The translations under genes and the position numbers were made by a program. The notes below the pieces were generated by a model. That model searched no databases and was not told where the DNA came from. It worked only from the letters and a program-made list of their open reading frames with translations. Below, one piece after another: positions 6,773 to 15,273 of a DNA stretch of 23,622 bases (position 1 is the stretch's first letter; every line of letters starts with the position of its first letter). Origin of the DNA: CAYPPG01 sp964412555 (lineage in GTDB: Bacteria; Hinthialibacterota; Hinthialibacteria; Hinthialibacterales; Hinthialibacteraceae); contig CAYPPG010000088.1 in NCBI GenBank assembly GCA_964412555.1, positions 1-23,622 of the forward strand, given 5' to 3'.

Positions 6773-9046
6773 TTATCCGGTGGTTTCCTTTTGACAAATC
6801 CAATAATAGAAGGAAGTGTAAAAGGGAAAACGCGATGTTCCCAGATTTTTAATCCGGATACGGACCGACTCCTCTTGCACCATTTCATCCGGTATTGTAA
6901 AAACGGATTCATACCAATTCCAAGAGGTACCGTTTATGTTCCATTCTCCCAGATAAATGTCATTGACAAAAATACCCATGCGATATGAGAATTCATAATA
7001 GTTTTCCAATCCGTAACACGTTCGTATGATCAAGAATGCTTCCTTTTGAGGAGTAAGATTGCCTAGTTGAAATTGTTCTTCTCCATTGATTCGTCTTCCG
7101 GAATCTACGATGTCGTATTGATTGAGGATACCTTGTTGACGCAGGATCGGGATCAATTCTTCTTGTTCGTTTTCAATGCCCGGCCATTTCTCGTCGATTT
7201 CCTCGTGATACCCGAAATTTCGGCGAAACGGAACGGGGATCGTGGGGCTTCGATTTCCACGGTAGCGATACTGATAACGATGTTTTTTTTCGCTGAGGAT
7301 ATCGGCGACATCCAAGCGGTCTTTGACGCGCCATCCTTCTTTCATCGTGGATTGTCGAGGAGAGTCTTCCATACCCGCATAGCTCCAATTGATGCGGTAA
7401 ACCGTTTTGGTAAATGTGTTGTCGAATGGATCGGGAAATGAAACGAGAGGTTTGTGAAATATATCATACGTAATCGCAGATTCATTGAACCAGGAGGGAA
7501 AAACAGCCGCATATGCTGGTCTTTTGTCTTGGGGAAGGTGTTCCAACCGTTCATAAAGACCTCCTTCACCCATTCGGTAGGCGATGGTGGTATCGTTGGT
7601 GACCAAGCCCACAAGATCGTAAATGGTTTGATCCCCGAAATAGGCAAGTGCTCCGGCGTCATTGATGGCGACTGGGCGGTCTTTCGGCAACTGTTGATTC
7701 AGCCATTGGCTTGTTTGTATCTGTTTTTCGTAAATAGTGGTTGCATTTTTCATATATCGTCCCGTCCAGGCGGGGAAATAGGTGCTGTGGAGGAGGACGG
7801 CGATGATGATAACGGACAACGTCGGTTTCGGATCCTGAATTTTGATAAAGTGAAATAGTTTTTGTACCCCCACGATGCCGAAAAAGATGACAATTGGAAA
7901 ATACGGTAACAAGTATCGATAATTATGCAGCGGCCATACTTCCAGCGTGGAAACCGCAAGGAAAATGGCGGTCAAGGATAAGGCGACCACCAAGGCACGA
8001 GATTTGTTATGCTTAGAAGGGGAGGTGAGCATGGCTGCGATTCCCACGAGAAAAAATAGTAATGTTCCTGGCAGCATATATTCACTGATCATCGGATCCA
8101 CAGAGGGATGGCCAAGAAAAAATAGTAAGATCGATCCAAAATTCGAGAGAAATTCCATGCCCTTTTCAAACGAGGTCATGATGGGATTGTAGAGAAGGCT
8201 TTTGGCTAACAGACTGTTGCTGGAGATCCGGCCGATTGTGTAATGAAAAAAGAGCGGCGGACCGATTATCGCAAGAAGATAGAAGAGAAATGAAAGTCTG
8301 AAGATGGGAAGGGAACGTAAAAATTGTGGTGCAGACCTCTGGTCTGCACTTTTTTTATGCAGACCAGAGGTCTGCACCACAAGGGGGAGCACGTTTGGAT
8401 AGAGAATGGAGAATCCGATCAACGAGGATAAAATCGTGATGGTTAGAATTAGTCCTTCCGGACGGCATAAGGTGAGGAGACCAAAGGCAATCCATAGGCG
8501 TCCATAGGGAATTGTTTCCTGAAATAATAGGGTAAAAGCATACAGCAGCAAGAAAGTATACAGGGCGATTTCCATCCCGCTCCAATACGCCCAACCAAGG
8601 CAGCCCGAACAAAAGAGCAATGCAGCTGTACCCCAACCGGCAAGAGGATACCCAATTTGTAGACCTAGTTGAATGAGTAGGTAGAAAGTACCTGTTAAGC
8701 AAATTCCAGCCAAAAGATAAGACCAGAAAAGAAGACCGATTCCCTGAAATCCAATCAGATAGCCCAATGCGAGTAGGTGTGCATAAAGAAAACTGGTTTC
8801 CCCGCTGGTAATGGGTTCACCATCTTGATATTGAAAGTAGTTTCCCTGGGCGATTTGTTTGGCATATTGCAAATGAATGAATGTATCATCCAATGGACTG
8901 GATAATGTACCGGTGAACAGGAGTTGAGTACCCACGAATATTCCCCCTTGCAAGAGCGCCAGGATGATACACAGAATGAGTAGTTTCGCATGTTTGCGTT
9001 CTTCCAGGGTTTGTTTCCAAAAAGAAAAGAATGTAGAAAAATTCAA
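6773..9046 (-). CDS. GT-C-type polytopic membrane glycosyltransferase (putative)
   Basis: A 757-aa inner-membrane protein. About a dozen hydrophobic segments occupy residues 20-430, followed by a soluble domain of about 300 residues. After the first helix comes SPLDDTFIHLQYAKQ with D53-D54, the acidic first-loop signature of GT-C enzymes that use lipid-linked sugars, then SGMEIALYT and CRPEG, both seen in uncharacterised bacterial GT-C proteins. The C-terminal part contains strands such as VRIRIKNLGTSRFPF that suggest a beta-sandwich. Translation must begin at the TTG at 9046, one nt after the stop of the upstream gene, since no ATG occurs in frame before helix 1; this implies translational coupling. 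A nested palindrome at 8324-8382 is translated into a loop between two membrane helices (around VVQTSGLHKKSADQRSAPQF). Donor and acceptor are unknown; last gene of the glycan operon. Confidence 0.8.
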   Translation of the reverse strand: MNFSTFFSFWKQTLEERKHAKLLILCIILALLQGGIFVGTQLLFTGTLSSPLDDTFIHLQYAKQIAQGNYFQYQDGEPITSGETSFLYAHLLALGYLIGFQGIGLLFWSYLLAGICLTGTFYLLIQLGLQIGYPLAGWGTAALLFCSGCLGWAYWSGMEIALYTFLLLYAFTLLFQETIPYGRLWIAFGLLTLCRPEGLILTITILSSLIGFSILYPNVLPLVVQTSGLHKKSADQRSAPQFLRSLPIFRLSFLFYLLAIIGPPLFFHYTIGRISSNSLLAKSLLYNPIMTSFEKGMEFLSNFGSILLFFLGHPSVDPMISEYMLPGTLLFFLVGIAAMLTSPSKHNKSRALVVALSLTAIFLAVSTLEVWPLHNYRYLLPYFPIVIFFGIVGVQKLFHFIKIQDPKPTLSVIIIAVLLHSTYFPAWTGRYMKNATTIYEKQIQTSQWLNQQLPKDRPVAINDAGALAYFGDQTIYDLVGLVTNDTTIAYRMGEGGLYERLEHLPQDKRPAYAAVFPSWFNESAITYDIFHKPLVSFPDPFDNTFTKTVYRINWSYAGMEDSPRQSTMKEGWRVKDRLDVADILSEKKHRYQYRYRGNRSPTIPVPFRRNFGYHEEIDEKWPGIENEQEELIPILRQQGILNQYDIVDSGRRINGEEQFQLGNLTPQKEAFLIIRTCYGLENYYEFSYRMGIFVNDIYLGEWNINGTSWNWYESVFTIPDEMVQEESVRIRIKNLGTSRFPFYTSFYYWICQKETTG
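8324..8382. repeat. Nested palindrome inside a coding sequence
   Basis: Two perfect 25-bp arms (8324-8348 and 8358-8382) flank a 9-nt loop CTTTTTTTA. Each arm is itself a palindrome: TGCAGACCTCTGGTCTGCA on the left and its complement on the right, with 8-bp stems and 3-nt loops. The structure can therefore form one long hairpin or two small ones. It lies within the GT-C gene and is read through without a stop. It has no transposase and looks like a small non-autonomous palindromic element that inserted into an inter-helix loop. The GCAGACC..TCTGC core is related to the hairpin at 1936-1959. Confidence 0.9.
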
Positions 9047-9047
9047 G

Positions 9048-10946
9048 TTAACGCTCGTTAGTAGGATTTATAATTGCTTGCACATCGTTTTTCGAATCGA
9101 GAATCTCGATTACGGTGTTCAGTGATCTGGTCAAATCGCTGAAGAAATTCAAGCAGCGTTCTTTGACCATTTCATTTTGTTGGATGGATTGCCCGCTCAC
9201 TGCGCCGACTTCGCTGATCCGACCCAGAAATTCCGTTGTCGTGCGTGGACAAAGTGGAATTGCTAAAGAGAATGATTTTGCATCCTTCGAAAGCAAACCG
9301 GAAAATCCACGGAGAATCTCTTTTGTTTTTTCTCGAAACCGCCGATGTTCGGGTTTCAATTTCTCCATTTTTTGTTGAAAACGCTTCATTTCTGTATGTG
9401 TTCGGTGGCAACGTTCCAAAAATTGGTGAATCTCATTGTATATTCTTTCCGATTGTTTCGGAAAGGATTGCTTATGCAAAGTTTCAAATAGAGAGTGATC
9501 GATTGTGTGAGACGGAAGAGATTGTAGGATTTCTTCCAGTGGTTTGTATTCACAGCCATCAATTTTTGCGCCGTATAGGGAAGTATTATATACGACACCT
9601 GCTGTTTGTTTTATGAGCGTGGAGAACGATTCCAAGTATATTTTGTACAGTCCACTTGTTTTTACTGTTTCTCCATTATTGGCAGTCACTTCGAGAAGCG
9701 TTTCTTCTTCCCGTTCCGGTTGTTGGAGTTCATTCTGCATGGCGCCGGAGGCATACCATTTATTGGATGGGAAGGCGAGATCGTTTCCAACGAGAACGAT
9801 GGGGGAGCAGCCCATCAGACGAGCCAGGTGATAGGCGGCATGCGCAGTTGAGCCGTAAGAAATCAATTCACCCCATGATCCGAATCCCTGTAAGAGTTTG
9901 AAAAATGGAGTTGCTCCGGTGTCGTAATTCACAGAAGAAACATGTTCGAAAAAAAATGCTTTGTTCTCGTATTTTTTCAAAATAGAAGGATCGATTCCTG
10001 GAAAGGCGACCAGCCAGGCCGGATCATTTTCGATCCCTTCAAAATGCCGGGCGTTTAGTTTCGTAAAATCCAAACTCACAATCAAATCGGATGAGATGCC
10101 ATGTTGTCGTAAAATTCGATGAGCAGTATCGACCGAGATTTTAACAACTTTGTTTTGGGTGGATTCGATCAGTGGAAGGGCTTCTTCCAAGCTTGGACCC
10201 GCTCCGATGATGAATGCCGGGATGCCGGGGGTGCACCCCATTAGTTGCAGTACCGGTGCACCGTGAACGAACAAAGGGAGATTCTTTGCGATATTGCCAA
10301 GAATTTTTTTTCCCTGTAATTCTTCCGTTTTAAATTTGAGCTTATCCAATTCAATGGTTTCCGAGAGGGTAGATATAAGAGCATGGATGTAGTGTTGATA
10401 AAGCTGTTTCGTGATGTTCGAATAGGTGAGACGGATGCCTTGTGCTCTCATTCGATGGGAAAAATGTCCTTGAAACAACTGGGAGACGACTTCTTTTTCG
10501 CTTTTTCCTCCCACAAGGCAAACGCGTGATGATTGTATCAAAGTCGTATAATCGGCTACTTGCAAGGCGGCGTTCAACAAAATGAGATTCGGCTCAATGA
10601 TCCAAATAACTGTCTGTTCATCGGATTCTTGAAACAACTTATGAGGATAATAACCGGAGCCGAATCCCAGGAGCATGACGTGAGCGCCGCGTAAGCAATC
10701 GTTTCCCAAACTTGCGACCCATTGTGCCGCTTCTTGTTGGGGGTGGCGTGGATCGTTTAGTGGAATGGGCTGTCCGTTCGGATTTTTGAGGACGAGTATC
10801 GGTGATCCATTTTCGGCTTTTGTGAATATCAGATCATTGGCAGATTTGGGAATTTGAATGAGCTGGCGAGCCAGTTCGGCATCGCGTGTTTCGATTGCCT
10901 TGATATTGTTCTCCCAAAAGAGGCGCATATTGGATGTGTTATTCAT
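9048..10946 (-). CDS. Maf/DUF115-family (MptE-like) protein
   Basis: A 632-aa cytoplasmic protein of the motility-associated factor (Maf, DUF115) family, which includes enzymes that attach nonulosonic acids to flagellin and archaeal 6-hydroxymethylpterin diphosphokinase. The N-terminal domain carries GFGSGYY at 94-100 and an IIEPN strand end. The central domain has the family hallmark FIIGAGPSLEEA (GAGPSLEE at 248-255), then SVDTAHRIL, SDLIVSLDF and VGNDLAFP. The C-terminal 150 residues are helical. The length fits bacterial Maf proteins. It starts at ATG 10946, 5 nt after the upstream stop, with no clear Shine-Dalgarno, so coupling is likely. No flagellin gene is nearby. In this operon, with sugar hydrolases and a membrane glycosyltransferase, a role in decorating a surface or secreted glycan is an inference. 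Confidence 0.85.
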   Translation of the reverse strand: MNNTSNMRLFWENNIKAIETRDAELARQLIQIPKSANDLIFTKAENGSPILVLKNPNGQPIPLNDPRHPQQEAAQWVASLGNDCLRGAHVMLLGFGSGYYPHKLFQESDEQTVIWIIEPNLILLNAALQVADYTTLIQSSRVCLVGGKSEKEVVSQLFQGHFSHRMRAQGIRLTYSNITKQLYQHYIHALISTLSETIELDKLKFKTEELQGKKILGNIAKNLPLFVHGAPVLQLMGCTPGIPAFIIGAGPSLEEALPLIESTQNKVVKISVDTAHRILRQHGISSDLIVSLDFTKLNARHFEGIENDPAWLVAFPGIDPSILKKYENKAFFFEHVSSVNYDTGATPFFKLLQGFGSWGELISYGSTAHAAYHLARLMGCSPIVLVGNDLAFPSNKWYASGAMQNELQQPEREEETLLEVTANNGETVKTSGLYKIYLESFSTLIKQTAGVVYNTSLYGAKIDGCEYKPLEEILQSLPSHTIDHSLFETLHKQSFPKQSERIYNEIHQFLERCHRTHTEMKRFQQKMEKLKPEHRRFREKTKEILRGFSGLLSKDAKSFSLAIPLCPRTTTEFLGRISEVGAVSGQSIQQNEMVKERCLNFFSDLTRSLNTVIEILDSKNDVQAIINPTNER

Positions 10947-10951
10947 ATCCG

Positions 10952-11989
10952 TTATTGTTTTGTTCGAGGAGTGAAACGAACTGTGTGCAGAAATAAACCG
11001 GTGATATCCTGGGAATCGAATGATTTCCCCTCGGCGCTGACAGTAATGAACATCCGGTCGGGATTCTCAGCCGGCCATAAAGCCGTATAGCCACCGCCGG
11101 GACCGTGTTCCGGTAACAAATCGATCATATCTGACCATGTTTCGCCTTCATCGGGTGACACACACAAAGCCGGTTTCCAAACATCCATGTTTCGGCCGAC
11201 GCAAATCATTGTTTTTCCAGCATAGCCGAGGACGGGATGCCGCAATGGCATATCGTCATAATATTCAATAGGACTCCATGACTGCCCCTGGTCGGCGCTG
11301 ATTCTTCGAAAGCAACGAACCGCTTTGTTCAAATGGGCTACGAATAAGAGCGAACCGTCCGAGCGAGAGGCAAGAGTTGGATAGGTAGGCATTTCATCGA
11401 ATTCGTCTCGTGGGGCAAGCATGATTCTTTCCGGCCAGGTTTTCCCCTCGTCGTGGCTGATATACAAAACAAGGCCGGTTGGATGAAAGGCGGGCATCAT
11501 GAATTTGCCCTGGTGATAGACGAGATGGGTACTGCATCCTTGATGTCCACGCCGTGAATTGGGATCCACCAAGCCGAGGCAGTTGTATGTTTTCCCATGA
11601 TCCGAACTCATCAGCATCTTACTACCCATGATATTCTCACCGGATACTTGGCCTAATTGCCGTAAACCGACTCGTTGGACAATCATGATAATAGTTCCGT
11701 TACCGGTTTGTCCGAATGCCGGATTACGGGCACCGAAACCATCCTGGCATTCATCGAAGATGATCCCTTCATCGATCCAGGTTTTTCCTTCATCTGTGCT
11801 TCGTTTTTGACGAATAACCGATCCCCGCCCCGGGTCATCAAGACCGTCCTGATAGGCGGTGATCCAATCCCCGTTTGCGCATCGGGTTACACATGGTCCG
11901 TGAAGAAATTTTGATCGGCCGACATCGATGGCGTAAGGACCATCAAGGGCGAAGGACACTTCATATCGCGAATCTTTATACGTGGGCAT
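10952..11989 (-). CDS. BNR/Asp-box (sialidase-like) protein
   Basis: A 345-aa six-bladed beta-propeller of the exo-sialidase/BNR superfamily. Five Asp boxes (S-x-D-x-G-x-[TS]-W/Y) are visible: STDEGKTW at 64-71, SSDHGKTY at 128-135, SHDEGKTW at 178-185, SADQGQSW at 231-238 and SPDEGETW at 278-285. An arginine-containing strand near the N-terminus (SVIRQKRS) precedes the first box. There is no signal peptide, and the ATG at 11989 lies 3 nt after the upstream stop, so no longer start is possible; the protein appears cytoplasmic. Many BNR proteins are not true sialidases, so activity on sialic or other nonulosonic acids is possible but unproven. Middle gene of the five-gene glycan operon. Confidence 0.82.
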   Translation of the reverse strand: MPTYKDSRYEVSFALDGPYAIDVGRSKFLHGPCVTRCANGDWITAYQDGLDDPGRGSVIRQKRSTDEGKTWIDEGIIFDECQDGFGARNPAFGQTGNGTIIMIVQRVGLRQLGQVSGENIMGSKMLMSSDHGKTYNCLGLVDPNSRRGHQGCSTHLVYHQGKFMMPAFHPTGLVLYISHDEGKTWPERIMLAPRDEFDEMPTYPTLASRSDGSLLFVAHLNKAVRCFRRISADQGQSWSPIEYYDDMPLRHPVLGYAGKTMICVGRNMDVWKPALCVSPDEGETWSDMIDLLPEHGPGGGYTALWPAENPDRMFITVSAEGKSFDSQDITGLFLHTVRFTPRTKQ

Positions 11990-11992
11990 TTT

Positions 11993-13369
11993 TTATATCG
12001 TCAAGTTCGCTTTACCTTTTTTCAAATCGAAACAAATGATGATTTCTTCACCATTTCGAATCCAACTTCCATTCCGCAATTTCAGAGAATCATTCACCTC
12101 TTTTAAAGGAACAGGAGTGTGATTGACGGTGAGTTTCGGAATGGAATTCGCGGTGGATTTTGCTTTTATCGTAAATAATGGAGTAGCAAAAGGCGCTGTA
12201 AAGATGATTTGATTTTCTTTTTTTTCAATCCAAGTCAATTCTTTGGCGGCCCAATATCTGGCAATTTCACAATTTTTCATCCAAATGAGGTTATCGTAAG
12301 CATTGTGAACGCGGCGATAGACTTCCTTGAAAATATTGAAACCGAGTTCCATACCGTTGAAGTAGATTCCCGGCCAATGACAAACGAGAATGGCTGGTTC
12401 ACCGCGATCGATAACTTCGGGCAGCCGTCCCCCTTTCAAATCTTCGGTGATGAACCGGTCAACTGATCCCGGGTTCAGGCCATCCCAGCCTCCGAACCAA
12501 TCGCCGGTGCATCCGATGATAGATACGACACATTTCGGATCATCGCTTTCCAGGCCGGAAGCGTATTCAACGCGGGGGGCGACGCTTCGTTCATCCGTGA
12601 AAAGATGGCGAAAATAATGAGGGATTTCTGTCTGATACACTTCACGGCATGCTTGTAGTGTGGCTTGGGATAATTCCGGAAGAACGCGGTTTCCAAATCC
12701 GCCGGGGGTAGTCATTCCTTCGCAATACAAGCCGGCATTTTTCAATATTTGTAAAGCGTAGGCAATATAATCTGCAATTTGATCGACGGATTTGTCGTCC
12801 GTCCATCGCCAGTTTTCCATAAAATATTCGGATGAATCTTCGTAAGGCCTGCCGGTTTTGGTGTCGATAACGCGGGTGTGGGAAACCATTTCCGGATGGA
12901 TATCCCAATTCGGCATCATCAATGTTCGAACCAGTTCAAGGCTGTCTTCCAGCTCCTTTTTCGACCAGCCGGGGATGAATCGGTCCACCCAACCAACGCA
13001 GGCAGGGTAGGGGACAATGCTGTATTTTCCCTTCACACCATGTTCATGGCACCATTCCCCAAATTTGCGTACAAAAGAATCTGGTATTTCACGCGGAAGA
13101 GAGCGCCAGGGTTGTTTATACCGGTCCGGAAACGATTGGTGAAATTGTGGAATGCCAAAATAAGCCAAGTTCACCAGCGTAGTTGAATCATCGATGATGA
13201 AACTTAACGGAACACGATTTCGGGGATTGAGTACAGTGACATTTTGGTCTTGATGAGGTCGTTCTCCGGGCATTTGGGCAAAGGATAGATTGTTTTGTAA
13301 TCCCATTCCTATGCCGATAGTTCCAATAGCGGATCGCTCGATAAAGCTTCTTCTCGAAAAAGTGGTCAT
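11993..13369 (-). CDS. Tat-exported polysaccharide deacetylase-like protein
   Basis: A 458-aa protein with a clean twin-arginine signal (SRRSFIERSA, R6-R7) and a Gly-rich hydrophobic core up to about residue 31. The ATG at 13369 is chosen because AAAGGAG sits 9 nt upstream; the frame extends to 13420 but that would bury the Tat motif. PLSFIIDDST (D60-D61) resembles the first metal-binding strand of NodB-type deacetylases, and HPEMVSH (H158, H164) could be the paired metal histidines, so a carbohydrate deacetylase-like barrel is the best reading. A C-terminal beta domain (from about 380) is unassigned. The substrate is unknown. It lies 14 nt after the glycoside hydrolase, and its ribosome binding site overlaps that gap. 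The family assignment is tentative; export and operon membership are firm. Confidence 0.72.
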   Translation of the reverse strand: MTTFSRRSFIERSAIGTIGIGMGLQNNLSFAQMPGERPHQDQNVTVLNPRNRVPLSFIIDDSTTLVNLAYFGIPQFHQSFPDRYKQPWRSLPREIPDSFVRKFGEWCHEHGVKGKYSIVPYPACVGWVDRFIPGWSKKELEDSLELVRTLMMPNWDIHPEMVSHTRVIDTKTGRPYEDSSEYFMENWRWTDDKSVDQIADYIAYALQILKNAGLYCEGMTTPGGFGNRVLPELSQATLQACREVYQTEIPHYFRHLFTDERSVAPRVEYASGLESDDPKCVVSIIGCTGDWFGGWDGLNPGSVDRFITEDLKGGRLPEVIDRGEPAILVCHWPGIYFNGMELGFNIFKEVYRRVHNAYDNLIWMKNCEIARYWAAKELTWIEKKENQIIFTAPFATPLFTIKAKSTANSIPKLTVNHTPVPLKEVNDSLKLRNGSWIRNGEEIIICFDLKKGKANLTI

Positions 13370-13383
13370 TATGGGAATCTCCT

Positions 13384-15195
13384 TTACTTTTCTTGTTTCC
13401 TTGTCACCAATATTGTCCAATCTTTGTCCGGATCAGCGGGAGCCGTTCCCACCGATTGATCGCCAGGACCGGAAACGGATTGAACCGAACCATCTAGTAA
13501 TTCACCGCCGGTTCGAGGGTTGTACCATTTCACGGTGTATTCCCCTTTTGCTAAATTGAGTTTTGTTTCTCCTCCATTCGGGAGATAGATTGCATATACT
13601 TCTCCTAGTTTAGCGAAACAATAATCGCCTTCGATCGTAGTCAATTCGTCATCTGGTTTCATTTCCTGGAAGGGGAGATAACGGTAAAAGAAATCCAGAG
13701 CATAGCGTGTTTGTTCCCACATATTTTCACGGCTTCGCCAATCTTCGCAGTTGAGATCGTTATGGTCGAATTTGTAGCCGAAATACCATTCGCATCCGGC
13801 GCCTCCAGCCATCATATTTCCCCATAACGCCTCTTTTCGAACTTGGTCGTGATCCGGATCATCTTGATCCGGTTTGACGCCAGTATTGGCGGGGCCGATT
13901 TCATCGAGGGAAACAAACCACTTATAGCCGGCGGTCGCAGATTTTTGATACCATTTTAAGGTCTCCGAATGCGTTTTACTCATATCACCCATTTGCAGCG
14001 AAGGGCCTTGGAAATATTCATAATCGAGTAAGGGAGTATAGTCTTCGTCATAGCGGCCTGGAAATGTATGTACGACGACAGGGTGATCATAAGGATCGGT
14101 GTCATGGATGTATTTCGCAAACGCTTTGCGTTGTTCATCGGTGTTGGTGTTTTCTTCGCCGAGGTTCCAGACCAAAGCGAGGTGGTGGCCGAAACGAGCG
14201 ATCAATTCCCGGTAATACAGTTTGCGCTGGCGTCCCAGTTCTCCCTCATCGAGTAATTGATCGTTTTCCTGTTCCTGAGTGATGACATGTAAGAGTAATC
14301 CCGACTGATCCATATGGGAAAACACGATTTCCCATTGATCCAATTTACTGCAATCAAAGCGGTAGCGCTCGTTGTATCCGGTCCATGGCCAAACGTCTTT
14401 TCCATCGCCCATGACATTCATAGTTAGGAAATAGACGGAATTCATTCCCATACTGGCTAAGTAATTCAATGCACCAATGATGGTTTGTCCTTTTCCGCGC
14501 TGCCAGGTTGGATCTCTTGGGTTCCAGTCTTCAGCGTGAGGAGCATATCGATGTAGGGATAAGTTGGGATCGGCTTCGCCGGCGGATGTTTTTGTTTTAG
14601 TAGCGCCTCCGTACGTGGTGCCATCGAAATCAATGTAGGCCAGGAAATTTTCCGGACTATCCGCGCCTCCTTTTAAGAAATATTCTCCGGATTCCGCAAA
14701 TTGTAGATAGTGTTTTCCTACGTGACGAAGCATTCCTTTTCCGCGGAAATCACGGCCAACTTTGTCTGTTGGTCCTACTCGAAATGAGCCGCTGGTTCCA
14801 TTAAATGATAATGGAGTACCATTTTTGTTAGAATGGACAGCGATATCCAGTCCGGTGACGAAGAAGGCTTTATAAAACCATACGCCTTCTTCATCTGGAA
14901 TGAAATGAACTCGCCATTTGTTCCCTTGGGTGGCACTGGTTTCGGCCGCGTTACCATCAGCGGCAAAATAACCGGGGATGTGGTATTGTTTTTCACCTTT
15001 GGTAAACCTGACATCGAGGCGATAGTTCAGGAAAGGATTAGGCAATGCAGTCTCTTCAGTATCCTGTCCGGTGAAAGTCAAGGTAACCGTATGCCACTTT
15101 TTCAACTCACCGGTGATAGTGACATTTTCTACCGCAAGAGAACTCCACGTGGCGAATATCAATAGCATCAGCCATATGATTAATTTTTGTTTCAT
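13384..15195 (-). CDS. Secreted glycoside hydrolase, DUF5060/apiosidase-like
   Basis: A 603-aa Sec-exported enzyme (signal peptide about residues 1-21, cleavage near SSLA). An N-terminal beta-sandwich of DUF5060 type (about 22-145, ending SGSFRVGP) precedes a TIM-barrel glycosidase domain of the DUF4038/apiosidase-like kind (about 150-500). The barrel shows LVWNLGEENT with E347/E348 as candidate acid-base and SLDEIG with E432 as candidate nucleophile. A C-terminal beta domain (about 515-600, VKWYNPRTGGELLDG) resembles the collagen-binding-like domain found after such barrels. Start at ATG 15195 is supported by AGGAG 6 nt upstream. It opens the tight five-gene run and likely acts in the periplasm or outside on plant- or algal-type side chains; the exact linkage cannot be read. 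Confidence 0.88.
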   Translation of the reverse strand: MKQKLIIWLMLLIFATWSSLAVENVTITGELKKWHTVTLTFTGQDTEETALPNPFLNYRLDVRFTKGEKQYHIPGYFAADGNAAETSATQGNKWRVHFIPDEEGVWFYKAFFVTGLDIAVHSNKNGTPLSFNGTSGSFRVGPTDKVGRDFRGKGMLRHVGKHYLQFAESGEYFLKGGADSPENFLAYIDFDGTTYGGATKTKTSAGEADPNLSLHRYAPHAEDWNPRDPTWQRGKGQTIIGALNYLASMGMNSVYFLTMNVMGDGKDVWPWTGYNERYRFDCSKLDQWEIVFSHMDQSGLLLHVITQEQENDQLLDEGELGRQRKLYYRELIARFGHHLALVWNLGEENTNTDEQRKAFAKYIHDTDPYDHPVVVHTFPGRYDEDYTPLLDYEYFQGPSLQMGDMSKTHSETLKWYQKSATAGYKWFVSLDEIGPANTGVKPDQDDPDHDQVRKEALWGNMMAGGAGCEWYFGYKFDHNDLNCEDWRSRENMWEQTRYALDFFYRYLPFQEMKPDDELTTIEGDYCFAKLGEVYAIYLPNGGETKLNLAKGEYTVKWYNPRTGGELLDGSVQSVSGPGDQSVGTAPADPDKDWTILVTRKQEK

Positions 15196-15273
15196 TAGAG
15201 GCTCCTGTTTTTCAATTTAGATTTAATAGGATAATTTTGACAGGATAGAGGAGAGATTGGAAGAGTCGGTGAA

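Noticed and set aside
9048..10946. Maf-type protein as evidence for a flagellar cluster
   Set aside because: No flagellin, hook or motor gene is adjacent; the FliF-like tail protein lies 12 kb away and is itself uncertain.
13370..13420. Longer N-terminus for the deacetylase-like protein
   Set aside because: It would place 17 residues before the Tat motif and overlap the upstream gene, while the ATG at 13369 has a strong ribosome binding site.
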